A stretch of 64,000 nt of DNA, from assembly GCA_022747635.1 (NCBI GenBank), contig JAKTNV010000009.1:25036122-25100121 (forward strand), read 5' to 3'. Position numbers and translations under genes: made by a program. The stretch comes from Hetaerina americana. Its lineage: Eukaryota; Arthropoda; Insecta; Odonata; Calopterygidae. Position 1 is the first letter of the stretch; the number at the start of each line of letters is the position of its first letter. Positions 11,120 through 24,286 of the stretch are shown piece after piece. The notes beneath the pieces were generated by a model that had not been told where the DNA came from, did no database searches, and was given only the letters and a program-made list of their open reading frames with translations.

Positions 11120-12795
11120 GAAGAGGTTCTTATTAATTTTTGAAACTTGCTCTAAGGCGCATTGTAGACTCGCTCTGAGGCGGTAATTTTGTAAGCTATG
11201 CTCTCTCGGCTGTTTTGTTTGCACAAATTCATCAATAATATTTAAAAAAAAGGTGGGAAGGTGCTAACAGATGTCAAAATTCATATGAATCCTATACAAT
11301 CGCGTACATGATATCATTTTTTTGTGAGAAAGACACTTTTCTGCACCATTAAGGCATAATTATTTTGGTGGTAATCCTTCTCACCTCCAGAAGAGCACGT
11401 TTAAAGTCTTTGATTTTCGATCACAATTTTTGTGGAAACCGATTCGCTAAGGTCCTGTTTTACAATCATCATTTAACTGCTCGTACTTCTACTTCAGTAA
11501 ATTTCAGAAATTCTTCTAATTCAGTAAATTTCAGAAAAATGACATTTTCTCGACATCATGATGCTATTTATTTAATTTAGCGGGTGATCTTTTCCGAGTC
11601 ACAAGCGAGCCCATGTTCGCATCGACGCGGCGCACCAAGTGCAGCGAGGCGTTGCCTCAAGGTGACAGCGTGCATGCATCCTCCGCGTGCTTGCGGCGTT
11701 GCATGCTGGATGCATTCCGGTTGGCGAGATAGCCTCTCGAGGCGAGAGTGGGGTGTGTACGAAGGTCAAGAACCTTGCTGCGAGAGTACTTGTCACTCCT
11801 TCCCCCTCCCCGTCCCTCATCAAGTTCCAGTTCTCGTCTTGCACTGTATCATTTCAATGCGGTTTTAAGTTGGCAATTCATTTCGCCTACATATAGATGC
11901 TCTTGGGCTGGTGAAGGTGTCACATCCATTACGCGTTTTGCAACGAACATAAAGTCGATGCACCTTATATTCCGGCGTTGTGCCCTAACTGTCTCTACAA
12001 CCCATTTGCACTTTTGCCCTCGAATTCGTGTACGCAGTTTTCTTCGATGTGTTTCGCTTTTTGTAAGTTGCTCCTGGGAATATTTTCAGTGACTATAATG
12101 TTGCTTTATGTTCCTGTGATTATTTCTAGGCATGTTGCGCAGAAATACTAGCATACATGTCACAATTCAAACCGGACAATCAACAGCGTTACGATTCAAA
12201 CGGGAAATCGAAGAAAACATTTTATCTTAACACACGGATAAGCGTCCAACCATGATAAAAATCCATGAGTTGCATTATGAACACGAAATAATGAAAAAAG
12301 CACAATTAAGAAGTATGAATAATCCGCCAAAAAGACAAGTGTTCCGAAATGATGAGACCCGGACTTTTGCAAATTTTCACAAGAACATTTATTTGTTACA
12401 TTTTGACATACAAATGATTTTCATGAATTACCGCAAAGCTAGTTACGGCAAGTTTCATTAAGGCCATGTGGCAAGGGGAATGTAAAATTTATCACTTTTT
12501 TTGTTTCCCTCATTGTTATATCATTATATTAATATCTCAAGGAATTGTCACTAATTGAATCACATGAAGTCTGCTCCAACGCTGACTGAATCGTAATTTT
12601 TTCATCGAGTAAGGCCTATTCAGTATTGTATCGTTTTACCATCTAAAAGTGAATACATTCCCACAATATACTGTATTGATTTGCAGATATTCAAATGTGT
12701 GAAACGTTCATTAAAACCAAATTTATTGTACCGAAAGTTAGTTGGATAGGTGAGGATGAAGCGCACCTTGTACTAAGTCTAAATGCTTGAGAAAT
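11120..12795. other. No gene recognised
   Basis: Mostly AT-rich, with a slightly GC-richer part at about 11590-11830 whose overlapping frames on both strands have no recognisable domain. A direct repeat of AGTAAATTTCAGAAA lies near 11495-11540. Confidence 0.45.
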
Positions 12796-12799
12796 TCAG

Positions 12800-12992
12800 A
12801 CACCAGGGTAGCAAGGAAAAGGGGCAATGCCTTTTCCTTGTTCCGACTATGGAAAAGGAGAATCTGGCACTTGAAAAATCATAAAACTTGGGTGAGCCAT
12901 AAGGCGCCCAGAGGCGTCACCCGTATTCGAACTCCGCCCCTCAGGTCAGTAGCCCAGTGCTCTACCAAAAGGACTGTCACATCCCCATTCAT
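12800..12992 (-). repeat. tRNA-derived SINE
   Basis: The minus strand starts with GGATGTGACAGTCC, then TTGGTAGAGCACTGGG (A-box region) and GGAGTTCGAATACGGGTG (B box). A body follows that contains an inverted pair, AAGGAAAAGG / CCTTTTCCTT, and the string CCGACTATGGAAAA. The same body pattern (CCGGTTATGG beside a GGAAGG / CCTTCC pair) occurs in 58232-58506, so the two are one family. Confidence 0.6.
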
Positions 12993-12999
12993 CGATAAT

Positions 13000-15900
13000 C
13001 ATAAGATATTTTAATAATATTAACGCTAGTTGTGATTGCCATTTTGGGGTTAGAATTTGATTTTGCTCTAAAGAACGGAGTATTATTTATTATACCAAAA
13101 ACTGCGTTGATACTTGTAAAAGTTGTATCATAACTCTGACTTCTAGTTCATATCGTTGTATGTGTAAGAAGCAACTGTGTGAATTTTTATGTTTAAAACG
13201 ATATGAGTAAAAGAAAGTTAGAATCCTCATACATTTTAACTTACCTGCCCATATTACGACTTAATCAACAGAAGTTTTCAAAATATTTAAAAATTACCTT
13301 TTATTAGGTCGAAACCTGAGTCGGGAAATAAAACGTATCGTGGATTTTATTTTTTTTTCATTTGTATGTATCTCATAATTATGCCCGAAAACATCAAGCT
13401 TGTTGACGTGAAAATTTTTCAAGTTTCAAAATGTTTTTTGGCAATATACAGGTATGTTGTTGAAAGTCTAATTGGTATATTAGTGTAATATAGTATAATC
13501 TACATTTAAGGTTGAAAACTGAATACTTCTTGCGTATTATTGGCCGGATTTCTTGAGGAAATACCCAGTTCATACGTATACCTGATTTATATCCATTTTA
13601 TCGTCCCTGTCACTTCCTTATCCTCCCATTATACTGTTATTGTTACTAATGCTAGTAATGTCATCGGAAGTCCAGGAATTTAGGCTCGTCATTGAATCAA
13701 ACTCTCGGTCGATTCTCCGATTAAATGCCTTGTGTAGACAAATCTATGGCTCGCAATTTTCCCAACCTTTGACATTACCGCACGACATTTAGCCCAAGCT
13801 ATTATGCAGCATACGTAATCTCTTGTTAATAACCGGATCATAATCATGAAGTATTAAGGTAGATTTCTGCGCGAAGTTGGCTGATATAGTTGCACTGTCG
13901 TCAGGAAACAGTAAATCAACGGCTATTACCCATCCTCCGTGTACCTTGATCTCCAATTTTTTGTTCTCCCTTTTATCGTTTAAACTTGCACATGTAATAA
14001 GTGCAGGACATATTGTTTTACTTGCGTCATAACTTTTATAGGAATATATGTTTATGTCCCTAATTGGCCTGTAAATATTCAAACGACCAATACAGCAGTA
14101 AATAACGAAATATTGGACTTTTTAGTAACGCTATTTATTCTATCATATTTTCCAATGCAAATCTGATGGATCTTAATTTCAACTAGTATTATCGTCCTCT
14201 TTTTGTATTTACTTCATATTATCTATATAATTGTTTACATTATATTAGGTATCTCTTTTTATATTTTCATGTAGAACGAATATAATCATTAATACTGTTT
14301 AAGTTATTTGCTTCTCTTAATTAGTTACCCATATTAATTTATGGTGAGATCGACGAGAGTAGCGATGGTCATTATCTCACCATTGAAGCACTGCCGAATG
14401 GTTTATAATAATTTTTTGATATATATTTCAAGCGTTGAATATTTTTAGGTGCATTTTGAAACTACGAGTAGAGACAGAACAAAATCCCGTGGTACCTCCA
14501 AAAATTTACATGTACGGTAAATTTGTTTATGAAAATGGATGTGTATCGACTTGTGAGGGTGAAATTGATATGCCCTAGAGAAGCGTTACATTATTTCTTC
14601 TTTGATCAGGGATATATTTGTGCGAAATTCTTATCAGTTTGAAACTATAGATGTGTTTTCTTTGGGAAATGAGATTACCGTTATCGTTGAATGGATATGA
14701 TGCCACTTAATCCAGGGAGTATATCCAATATTTTCGCTTTTTCGTATATTTTGTCAATCCTATCGATAAGGTGACTCAGTCTTGAGAGGATCTCATTAAT
14801 CCTGCTGAAATTAGAAAAATGGTAAACTAAAAATTATGAAGGTAATCCTGTGCTCACCTGACGTTCATCACGCCTCATCCCACGCGTCAGGGGGAATAAT
14901 AGCAACGCCCGAATCGTGGCAGTCCGTGTACGATAGGATAATGCCCTGGACTAGACAATTCAATAGAGAACTACTCAGGCGTTCCCCTTCAAAGCGTCTG
15001 GGGCAACCTTAAAGGGGAACATAGACACCACGACCTAGGCTCCTTACTCCACGTTGGGAAGGCTCCTAGCCCTATCTTTAAAGGCCGTTTCTTTCCGTTT
15101 CCGATATTCGCCCGCCGCCGCTGCGAGGTCGATCGCTCATTCAATACGCGGGAAGTGCTGCAGTCACGCGACATGGATTGTCTGTTTTTGTCTCACCTGA
15201 TTGGTTGATGGAACTAGGTGGCGTCAAAAGCAACGTATCCATACCACGGAATGCAGGGCTGTTATTCGAAAAATGTATTGCGGAGATATTTCCTGTTCTG
15301 TACTCATTATTGTTAATGTACGATTATTGCTCACAAGCTGTTTTGTACAAAAATCGCGAAGTTAAATTTTTCATCTTCACTTTCGGAAGTGACTGTTATA
15401 CTAATTCCACTTCAATTCCATTGAGATCCCAGGGTTATTGATTGATTAACTCCAAGAATTGACTATTGACGAAGATTATTTCATTATGGCTCTATTGTTT
15501 GAAGGATTCTTGTATTGTATTTGCATTGCAATTTTTACGTAACTAAACCTAAAAAGCAATTTTAATCCTTCGAAACTAATTGACGCATGCTTTAACCAAA
15601 AGACTATAAATGCTAGATTTTAGTGAAGAAAAGCTATCATACGTGGCATTTAGAATGAGGTCGATTAAACATTTGGAAAACCAGTTTCACATAATAGTTA
15701 AAGAAGAAGGCCATTCTTTCAAAAACACTATAAAACGCAAATCACCACACGGAAAATGAAGCTAGGGAAATCTTCTATACATCAACTAAAATATTGATAA
15801 CTAAATAAAGTTCTGATGAAGATTTCAAGCAGAAGCTGTGCTATATTAATTTTCTAAGATTTCAATGGTGTCCAGTATTAGTACTAGGTACTATTACCCT

Positions 15901-17095
15901 CGACTTATTCGGAAAAAACGCAGAAATTGGAATCCATCGTTCATCGGGCGTACTTTACATTGTATTTCCTGCCTTCGTTCCATTTGTTCATTATTTGGGG
16001 AAAGTTCACGACACGGCATGCATGCAATTACCAAGTTTTAATGACATTTGTTATCTTAATTGAAAGGAGTGAAGTCATTTACTACATAAGGCTAATTAAA
16101 CTCAACGACACCGCTGCTTCGTTGTAATGCGTTCAATAATGAATTATCTCGATGAGAATTCCCAGCGTATGCTCTACGTTACCTTGAAGGCTTCTCCATT
16201 GAGATTATTGCATGACGCATTCCGGAAAGATTTCTTTGTTCGGCCATTTAGGAACGCATCGCCCCCCCCCCTTCCCTCGCTGATCTACGCAACCGAGAGA
16301 AAATCAATGACGATGTAGACCGTTGGTCTCCATGGAAACAGCAGTGTTGAATCTGGGATTTGGCGCGGGATGTAGATACTCTTTTCTTTTTTTACTTTGC
16401 GCTGGTTTCTGGCTCATTCCTGCCCTTTCCCAATTCCACGGAGCGCACGTCAGACCCTTTCTCGCGCTCCGAAATAGATGGTAGCCCAAAAATAAGACCG
16501 GGCCCCCCCGTCGGTGTCGACCCCGGAACTACCGGCTTTGCTGTGTGTGTGTGTGTGGCCACATGCCCCTCCCTCGCCAGACGCTGTTCCCCGACGCATG
16601 AAAGAGAGGAACCGCGGTAGAGGGGTGGAGCACTCGTACCTCTGGTGCGCCATGAGGCTCAATGATCTGGTATGGCGGATAATTAACGGCAAAGAGTTTA
16701 AAAAAAAACTCTCACGCGGATCCTTTAGGAGCTATTTTCTTTTCTTTTTTTTGCAGAGATTTCGTGCTATAACTCCGTGAGCATTCCTCCTTCGAAGGTT
16801 AATGTTTAGATATTGCTAGTCTCTTATAAAAAAATCATGTAAATCATCTGTAAGAAAATGTAGGCGGTTTCATTTTCATCTTCTTGCTTATATCACAACA
16901 TATTATACAAAACAATATTACCTATGATTCCTATCCCTTATAATATCATGCACGACATCTGATACTTTGAAAGTGGTTTTATTATCACGTACTTCCCGTT
17001 TTCATGTCAATTGAATTTAGCAACAATGAAAAAACAACCAAAATTGGCCGTTTAAATATGAATTTTCAATATAAAAATAATGGCAAGTATAATTT
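13000..17095. other. Long stretch without recognisable genes
   Basis: AT-rich and mostly featureless. Two GC-richer islands stand out. At 14860-15175 there is an internal inverted pair, TTCCCCTT / AAGGGGAA. At 16230-16640 there are C runs and a (GT)n of about 14 bases. Small frames there (for example 15178-15441) have no recognisable domain. Confidence 0.45.
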
Positions 17096-17099
17096 CGTA

Positions 17100-17205
17100 T
17101 ATCTAAGCCCTAGGTGGAGGAAAACCTATCTATCCGAGGATCGTACCCGCGACCTTTGGGTTAGGCAGGCGAGGACGTTAAACCAGCCTTCAGAAATTTT
17201 GCTTA
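17100..17205 (-). repeat. tRNA-derived SINE
   Basis: The minus strand reads GCTGGTTTAACGTCC (A-box region), CTCGCCTGCCTAACC, then GGTCGCGGGTACGATCCTCGG (a good B box). A body follows that runs through AGGTTTTCCTCCACC. The body differs from the other SINEs in the window, so this may be a second SINE family. Confidence 0.5.
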
Positions 17206-17219
17206 ATTCCGTACTATGA

Positions 17220-20200
17220 CTTTATTTAGGATACTTCTATTAGAAGAATTATGGATTATATCCTGTGGATTTTAGACGGTGCGCTTCATTAGTTGTCGGT
17301 GGTTAGTTTTGTTGAAAGTGAATTATTTTCAAGTTTCAAAACTTTTTCCTTTTGAAAGTCACTAGTACGAGGGGTGAAATTTAATTTTCCATCCTTCCTC
17401 CTATTTCTCTACAATTGCATCACTCCTTCTCTTGCTCTAAATTCGTATGTAGCGCGCATGAAGTAAACGGACATGAAATCGGAACTGACACCAGCCGCTG
17501 TGTGCGCCGCAGGCCACGATAAAGATTTTTTTTTAGCGAAGAGAAGCTCTGGCAAACCTAGGCTAGTTGTATGACGAGGAAGCTCTCCTTATCAACTGTT
17601 TCCAGGAAGTAGCTGAGATAAAACAAGCTTTTTTTAAAAAAACCGCTATGATTTATTCGAGGAACTAGGGTTCTCTCTCGTCGTTTTATTTGTGCAATTG
17701 TTCCACGGCAATGACATGCCCCCATTGTAAAAACTGCGCAGTTAGTCATGCATATCCGCTATGACGAGTCTTCAGTGGGTCGGAGACTCATTTGTGTTTG
17801 TTACGGGTTGCGAACTTCGTGGCGTGCTGTTGTCTTTGCTGTGAAGTGTTGTAGCATGGAGAAGTTGCTTGTGGAACTTTCCACTACTTACGTTAGTGAA
17901 TTCCTCCGGCATTAAATCACAGTGAGAGCGCTTACATTTTTAAAGTCGTCCCGCCATCTGAACATTCATCTTAAATATTTCCCTCGTAGAAATATATGAC
18001 TATATATTTTGTTGGAGAAGGGAATGTGTTGATAGTTGAAATTTTGAGGGAAGCAAATGTATACGGAGAGAATGCGAGAGAGTAGAACTATTTTGTACTT
18101 GTAGGTTGGGACGTGGATGAAAAATGAGGATACACCTGTACTTCATAAAGTCGTGAAGAGGGACAGAGTGTATGAAAACTGGAAATGGAATCAATAAAGA
18201 AGAATTAAGGTTGAAGTTGGTTGAGGCCCAAGCCCAAGGCCCTCATTTTTTGACATTGTAAACTCACCAGGGACTCAAATTGAAAATTTAACAATATGAA
18301 ACCTCTTCGAGCCTCCCAGAGCTAGGATTCTATTATTATTATTGTTATAAGTGCGATAATTTACAAGAGAAAGTACTACTACTAGTTTACAAAAACTTTC
18401 TGCAAACCGTGGAATATGCATGGCGATGACTGCGGTCATTATGTGTGACCGGTATGACACGAGGTATATTTAACTAGTCGTATATTAATAACATTCATTT
18501 GTCAATCTTAAAAAATAAATGGGGTCAAAGATGTTCCCCAGAATGTATGACGTCATGCGGGCTATAATAATGGCACCAAAACATCAAAATATCCACATCA
18601 ACCTTTTATGAAGCACATAACTATTCTCTTTTGGTCTCCATGCACGAGCACCTCATGCTAACCGAAAATTCTTTTATAAATTTTATTGTTCCGTTAAAAA
18701 TATGAATTTAGCCGTAGAAATTTTAAATTACTTTATGTTCATTCATATACTACTCCACCATCGCCATGAGTGAGTCTGGCCAATGACACGAGTTATATAG
18801 GATTTGTGTTTTGATGCAGGAAACATTGAAATATTCTGTAACGCATACTTTTCTGGTAAATGCCGCAAACGTTTTGTCGACACCGTTATCTTAATTAGTT
18901 GGCCCTGGAGTCTGATTTATGAGCCAGGGCATGAGAAAATAATTAAGCTGTGTATTCGAGTGAAGCACTGGGTGCAAGATTTAGGTGCGGAGTTCATAAT
19001 AAATTGCGGCATGCCGAAAGAATAATGAAAATGAAGCTTGAAAATGAGTAATCTCGGCGGAGATTGGTCAAAATTACTCGGGAAAGTAGTAAACTGTAAA
19101 TAAAGGGCCACGAGGTTTGCGTGCGCGAATAACAAGTGCTGGGCGAACGTGGAAGAAAACTGCTTGGGCAACTGGGAAGGGAAATAATCTCATTTCTTGG
19201 ATATTGCAAAGTGCTTAGGGCAGAGTTATGTCTGAAATATATTTGTTTACACTAGAATAAGAATGTTCCGAGTATGGTTGACACCCACGACGGATATTTG
19301 TTAAAGAAAATGAAAATTTTCTAGATGAAAAATTATGAATTTAGTGTGACATAACAATGAATGTGTTGAAAAAACACATGGACAAATCGACGTTGAAAAG
19401 TTTCTGAGAAGTAAAAAAAAACTAAAATTAGTAGGCATTAGTATACCTGATAAAACGAGAAGAATACTTGTTTATCAAACGTGGGAAATGAACAGGAAAA
19501 GAACGTAACAATAAGGAATGTCATGAAAAGCAATTCTAGATAACTATCGGATTTCGAGGAGGTGCTGGAAAAGTCTGTACTGGAGAGTTCTTACGACCAG
19601 CTGTGTACGTATAATTCATCATTGTTAATATTACTCATAAAAAATCAGCACCTGGTTGATTTTCAAAGTATGACGCATGTTTGAAGTAATTTTTCCGCGT
19701 AAATAAAATATCCTGGAATTACATTTGTTTGATATTTGCACGCATGATAGTGGGAAGTAAATGGATGGTAATGGGCATGTGAAGACTTAAGAAATAAAAA
19801 AAATTGAGAAGAATAGCGTTTTTGTAACTTATCCTCTGTCCGCGGTGCTCAAAAATTCTTCATTTTTCTTAATTGTCCAAGGGAAGATTCTGGATTTGGA
19901 ATTTAAAGGAGCAGTAGTAAACTATAAGATTGATTGCCTTTTAGAGAAATCTTACACTTTACTGTAGACACATAGTTAATTGAAATGCTTCGTGAATGTA
20001 ATTGAATAACATCTTTATGGAAAACTAGATTTATTGCACGTTATATAGTGTGATTAACATCCATAGTGTAGCCCGCGAGCTATGTCAACTCATTTCCAGG
20101 TGCCTTTTGTCGGCCATCGTTGCAAAAAAAGTGCCGGCTGTTACGTCGCCCGACCGAACAGATAGTGAAATAATTTGTCCATCCAAATTTTCTGCTTAGT

Positions 20201-21640
20201 GCTGGCATGGTCAAGACTGTTTCCTTGATGAACAATTGTTTTTGTTTATCGCGCTCAGTCGATTACTCCTGGACTTGTTATGGTAAAATAAGTTGACCTT
20301 TCCAGGCTGTAGGGTTACATCTCTGTGCATATTCCAAGCAACTTTCTCCTTTTACTTCGGAATGACGTGGTAGTTTCAAAACTGATACTGACCATTTGCA
20401 TACAAAATTGAGACTTGAGGACAATGGTGGCACGGCCTAAAACTCCATCCATTTGACATCTAATGAAAATTGTATTGACCCTAAATGAAGTTCCAGCGTC
20501 GCATTGTATTACTCTGACTAGTGAATGAGTAACGAGAAGCTAGATTCATAATTCGAAAGGATAGACTCTAAATATTTTGGGATGAAGGACAGTCACGGTC
20601 CTTGCATGTAACCTTTAAATGCCAAGATAATAATTCATTTTTTTCTGTAATGATAAAAGTAGACCTTTGCAGGTGCAGGCAATATTTGAAAGGAAAAAGT
20701 TTGAATGCATACTTCATTGCAATGTCTAATAAACATGGTAGGGATAAGAAGGATGTGCTATTCATTGAAAATCGCCCATAGATATATCCAAAAATTCCAA
20801 TGAAGAGTGCTGAACAGCTATGTTTCGACGCAATTGATTTTTAGGTAGTGTTAATGTTGATACGGTAATTAGGAATGAATATTCCGGGTGTACAAGTAAT
20901 TGAGAGTTCCCTACCCCCTTTCATTCCAGAATTTCTGATCTTTAAAAGCCTCCCTGCTCATCAAATGAATCGTTAGTGGAAATTTATTTGTCCCAGCTAC
21001 GCTAAAATTTTAATGTATGAAATAGGAAAACTCAAAATATCAGTCTTTTGTTAACTACAGGTAAGTAAATAATATCGAAATGCACTGACCAAAAGGAAAT
21101 TCAAGCATGGTCACTCGGAAAAAAGTTTGGGAGTGTAAGGATTTAAATTTACGTCATATAGGAATTAATTAAATACATTAAGAATTTTGAGCCGTACGCA
21201 AGTTTAAGATCGTAGGCCATTTTATTTATTTGGATAGTTATTTTAGATCCTTGAATTTTCTCCTTCTGGTGATTCATATTTCCTTGAATTACCAAATAAA
21301 AGTGTAATCGTTAACACCTACTTGAGGAGAAATGGAGAAAACTTTAAAGTAGCTTTAAACGCAGCAAGGGGAAGAGATTTTCTGAAACATCCAATATTGC
21401 GACGGTCCTCAGTGAAAATACTTCTTATATCAGCTCACGATAAGGTTCTACATTTTTCATTTAATTTGGTAGAGCTGAGTAATTTTTCTTCCCTCTGAAA
21501 TCGGGATGCTGCCCTATAACATTTTGAATCCCGTCCCTCACAAAATGTAACATCGCGACAGAACTACGCAAGTTTTTTTCCCCCAAAGTTTCGTTTGGAA
21601 GAAGCTATTATCTTTGGAAGAATCTTATCCTGAGATGGTT
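17220..21640. other. Long stretch without recognisable genes
   Basis: AT-rich with frequent stops in all frames. No transposon, RNA or exon signature recognised. A short (TTA)n lies near 18330-18350. Confidence 0.5.
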
Positions 21641-21651
21641 TATAGTAAAAG

Positions 21652-21688
21652 GGGTTCGTCTGGTTTTTCGAAAAAACCAGACGAACCC
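21652..21688. repeat. Perfect 17-bp hairpin
   Basis: GGGTTCGTCTGGTTTTT at 21652-21668 is followed by a 3-base loop, CGA, and its exact reverse complement at 21672-21688. There is no poly-U context that would suggest a terminator in a eukaryote. It looks like a fold-back joint or the end of a degenerate inverted-repeat element. Confidence 0.9.
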
Positions 21689-21689
21689 T

Positions 21690-23015
21690 CGTCTGCCCAC
21701 TACTGAATTAGCTGTTTTTAAATTTTAGCGTCTCCCCTCCAGTTTTTCACATTCGGGTCCCTAGATGTCGCCACACTCGTCCCTCATTAGTTAGCAACCT
21801 GGAACTCTGCCAACTTCGCTCTTATGGCGAAGTCGGACGCCTGATGGACTGGATTAACGCGACTTTTAATTCCGTCTGTGAGGATCTAAATACATGTGTA
21901 GTAGATATCTTCTCCCTTGTGCTCTTTAATTAGCTCTTATTATTGCAATTTGAACACTAACATGTAGCGGGTATGCCATCAGGAATTGCATCCAACAATG
22001 ATTCGTCGGCATTTATTCTCACAACTTTAATAAGGATAAATATTTAATTTAGAGGACTTATTTATTGCTTTTAACTCTGATGTCGTGGTTCAGCATTGAT
22101 GATATTAATAGGTTAGCAACATGTTGAAATTACTTTGAAATTCATGGAAAATATTAAATATTAAAAGGACGTACGTTGAAGGTTAATTGCATGCTTTCTC
22201 CATTACTTTGTCAGACCAGTTCCATGCCTTGGAAATAATTAAGTATGCTGAGAACAGCCTAATCTCACCTCTTAACACCGGATGCATGATGCAAGGACTG
22301 CCTACCTAAATAAAGGAATCAAATTGAGAGTCTAACAGAGTTTCTCTCTTAAACTATAGGTTTCTGTTTGCAATGATTCTTTTAGAGGACAAGTTGTAAA
22401 GAATTCTGCTCGATACTCTTTCATTCAATTGAAATCATACTAAATTTCCAATGGTTTAGAAAAACTATTACGAATTGATGACATTTTCAGGTAACATCAT
22501 GAAGGTAAATGCTTCCAAGATATCGTACGAGTCACTGACCTCAGCCTCACAAAACCAGCATCCCAGTGGTGAATGCTTTTTTCTATGTTATTTTTTATTA
22601 ATAATTCGCCATCAGCATTTAATTGATAGTTATTTCGCTGCGCATAATTTCCATGAGAAATAATTTGGTTGGTAAATGACACAAGGAATCGTGAAAAAGT
22701 ACTGAGGAAAACACCAAATGAGATTCATGAAGGAAAAAAAATGTCATACTTCAAGGTGAGGAATTATACGTGCATAGCTTTGAAAAAACTAGCGGAGGTG
22801 AGAACTGAGTGGTAGACCATACTCACGAAGGTTTACCCTAAAATCCGGCTCAGTTAAGTTAAAAGGAACGTATTCTTAAGCAAGTTGAGTAAAGGTTAAA
22901 TTCCAATAAAATTAATTTTAGTTTAAAAAAATACCAGACTAAACATAAGCTTATACTTTCGTAATTTAAATATATTTTTCCGATCGAAAAATTCAATTTG
23001 AAAAATCCGTCCACT
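21690..23015. other. No gene recognised
   Basis: AT-rich with no recognisable feature. Short frames at 22475-22682 on both strands are not supported. Confidence 0.5.
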
Positions 23016-23017
23016 TC

Positions 23018-23079
23018 TCTCAGAGACTCTAGGCCAGGAAAGGCCTAGCTAGGCCTTTCCTGGCCTAGAGTCTCTGAGA
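23018..23079. repeat. Perfect 62-bp palindrome at the PLE 5' edge
   Basis: A 31-bp arm starting TCTCAGAGACTCTAGG (23018-23048) is followed directly, with no loop, by its exact reverse complement (23049-23079). The PLE-like reading frame begins four bases later, at 23083. The palindrome therefore marks the boundary of the insertion. Perfect arms imply recent formation or active correction. Confidence 0.95.
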
Positions 23080-23082
23080 TCG

Positions 23083-23724
23083 ATCCTAAAAAACCTCTAC
23101 CCTATGCTTAAAAACCATAATTCCACCACCAACCTTTTTCCCGAATTCTCCTCCCTTACTTTCAAACGCCCCGCCAACTTATTAGCCCTTCTCAAATAAA
23201 CCAACTCACTCCTTAAATCCTCGACCCGTCCCAAAGCCACTCCCATGCCCTGCAATAAGCCTAAATGCAAAACATATCCTATTTTAAAAACCCGTACCCC
23301 ATCCCTCTCCCACCCGCTTTTTAACTCTCTCCCACCAAATCTCTACTCCTCATGTACTTTCAGCAATGTAGTTTACCTTCTGAAGTGCCAACTATGCCCT
23401 GCCTTTTATATTGAGCAGTTTACCACAATCATAAATGTTAGAATCAATAACCACCGGGCTTCATGCAAGAAGTCTTCCCTGATTGGGACACTCCCAATCC
23501 CAAAACACGCCTCCGAGCACAACACTCCCTTTGACACTCCCTATAAATACTATAGAGTAACCATTTTAGCGTCCCTCCCACCGTCTGACCCTTCACTCAA
23601 ACAAAAAACAATAGAGTTTAGAGAAAAACAAACGTTTATGTGGCTCTTGGATTCCTGGAATTACCCAGGTATTAATACGAGATTAGACATTAATTACCCC
23701 ATTCTTCACATATTTTCATCCCCC
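23083..23724 (+). pseudogene. Penelope-like element ORF, C-terminal GIY-YIG endonuclease part
   Basis: In one frame from 23083 the sequence encodes the PLE linker (FKRPANLLALL), then a stop (TAA 23197-23199). The Cys segment PCNKPKCKTY follows, then NVVYLLKCQLC, FYIEQF, RINNHRAS and finally PGIN. This order matches the C-terminus of Penelope-like reverse transcriptases: a Cys-rich linker followed by a GIY-YIG nuclease with the VVYLIxCxxC, YIGET and RxNxHR motifs. Departures from the family are the in-frame stop, a Tyr where the linker normally has Cys, and Glu in place of Gly in the YIG motif. The RT core is missing, so this is a 5'-truncated dead copy. Beyond about 23724 the frame stays open but becomes Ser/Pro low complexity and then (TA)n-encoded residues. 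Confidence 0.75.
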
Positions 23725-23878
23725 CTCCGCTCCCAACACCTTTCATATTATTCCTACGCTTCTAAATATTCCCCTCCCAACTCTTCCCCTCGCAAACCTT
23801 TCCCCACCTTCCCCTTCCCTCCAGCGTCTCCAGCCTCTTCTATTATAACCTTTTCCTCAGTTCCTTCCTTCTCTTCCT

Positions 23879-23905
23879 TTAGAAAGGTGGCTTTTACCAC
23901 CGAAA
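23879..23905 (+). other. Degenerate hammerhead-like core in the PLE 3' region
   Basis: GGTGG at 23886-23890, a 6-base loop, CCACC at 23897-23901 and GAAA at 23902-23905 reproduce the stem II plus GAAA half of a hammerhead core. The upstream TTTAGAAA replaces the expected CUGANGA. The stem sequence is identical to that of the core at 24287-24314. It sits just after the PLE ORF and before the (TA)n tract. Confidence 0.4.
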
Positions 23906-23940
23906 ATTCGACGTGTGATTTTCTTTTCTTTTTTGGGTGC

Positions 23941-23945
<5 letters not shown>

Positions 23946-24011
<66 letters not shown>

Positions 24012-24026
24012 TGTGTGTGTGTGTGT
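23946..24026. repeat. (TA)n followed by (GT)n microsatellite
   Basis: Pure (TA)n from 23946 to about 24008, then GCGTGTGTGTGTGTGTGT. It lies between the PLE ORF and the hammerhead-like core at 24051. Confidence 0.95.
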
Positions 24027-24050
24027 ATATAATCAGTACTTTTGCTTATT

Positions 24051-24111
24051 CTGAGGAAGACGGAGCGGAATTCCGTCGAAATTATTAAGAAATAACATGT
24101 GTGTTATTTTT
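24051..24111 (+). other. Hammerhead-like RNA core and adjacent hairpin
   Basis: CTGAGGA (24051-24057) is followed by one extra A, stem GACGGA (24059-24064), a 7-base loop, stem TCCGTC (24072-24077) and GAAA (24078-24081). This is the CUGANGA-stem II-GAAA order of a hammerhead ribozyme, with one bulged A. Downstream TTATT...AATAA could act as stem III, but the next base is C where the catalytic fold needs U, so self-cleavage is doubtful. A second hairpin, AAATAAC / GTTATTT, follows directly. Hammerhead motifs are known in PLE terminal regions, and the PLE ORF lies about 330 bp upstream. Confidence 0.5.
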
Positions 24112-24286
24112 GTTTTCTTATATTGTTTGTTGCCGTCCAAGTTTTTATTCAACAATTCCGTGTTGCTTCGACGAAATCTTATATATATAGCACCTTTATG
24201 CTTCATTCTTGATGCACACTTGTAAATATGCACAAAGTAAAAAAATAAAAAGATTGATCAAAACACAAACAAAACTCACTGCGGGA

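Noticed and set aside
15805..15840. Another hammerhead core (CTGATGAAG at about 15812)
   Set aside because: No stem II and no GAAA at a compatible distance.
23725..24054. Extension of the PLE protein to 269 residues
   Set aside because: After about 23724 the frame is Ser/Pro low complexity and then Ile-Tyr repeats read from (TA)n. This is an open frame by chance, not PLE protein.
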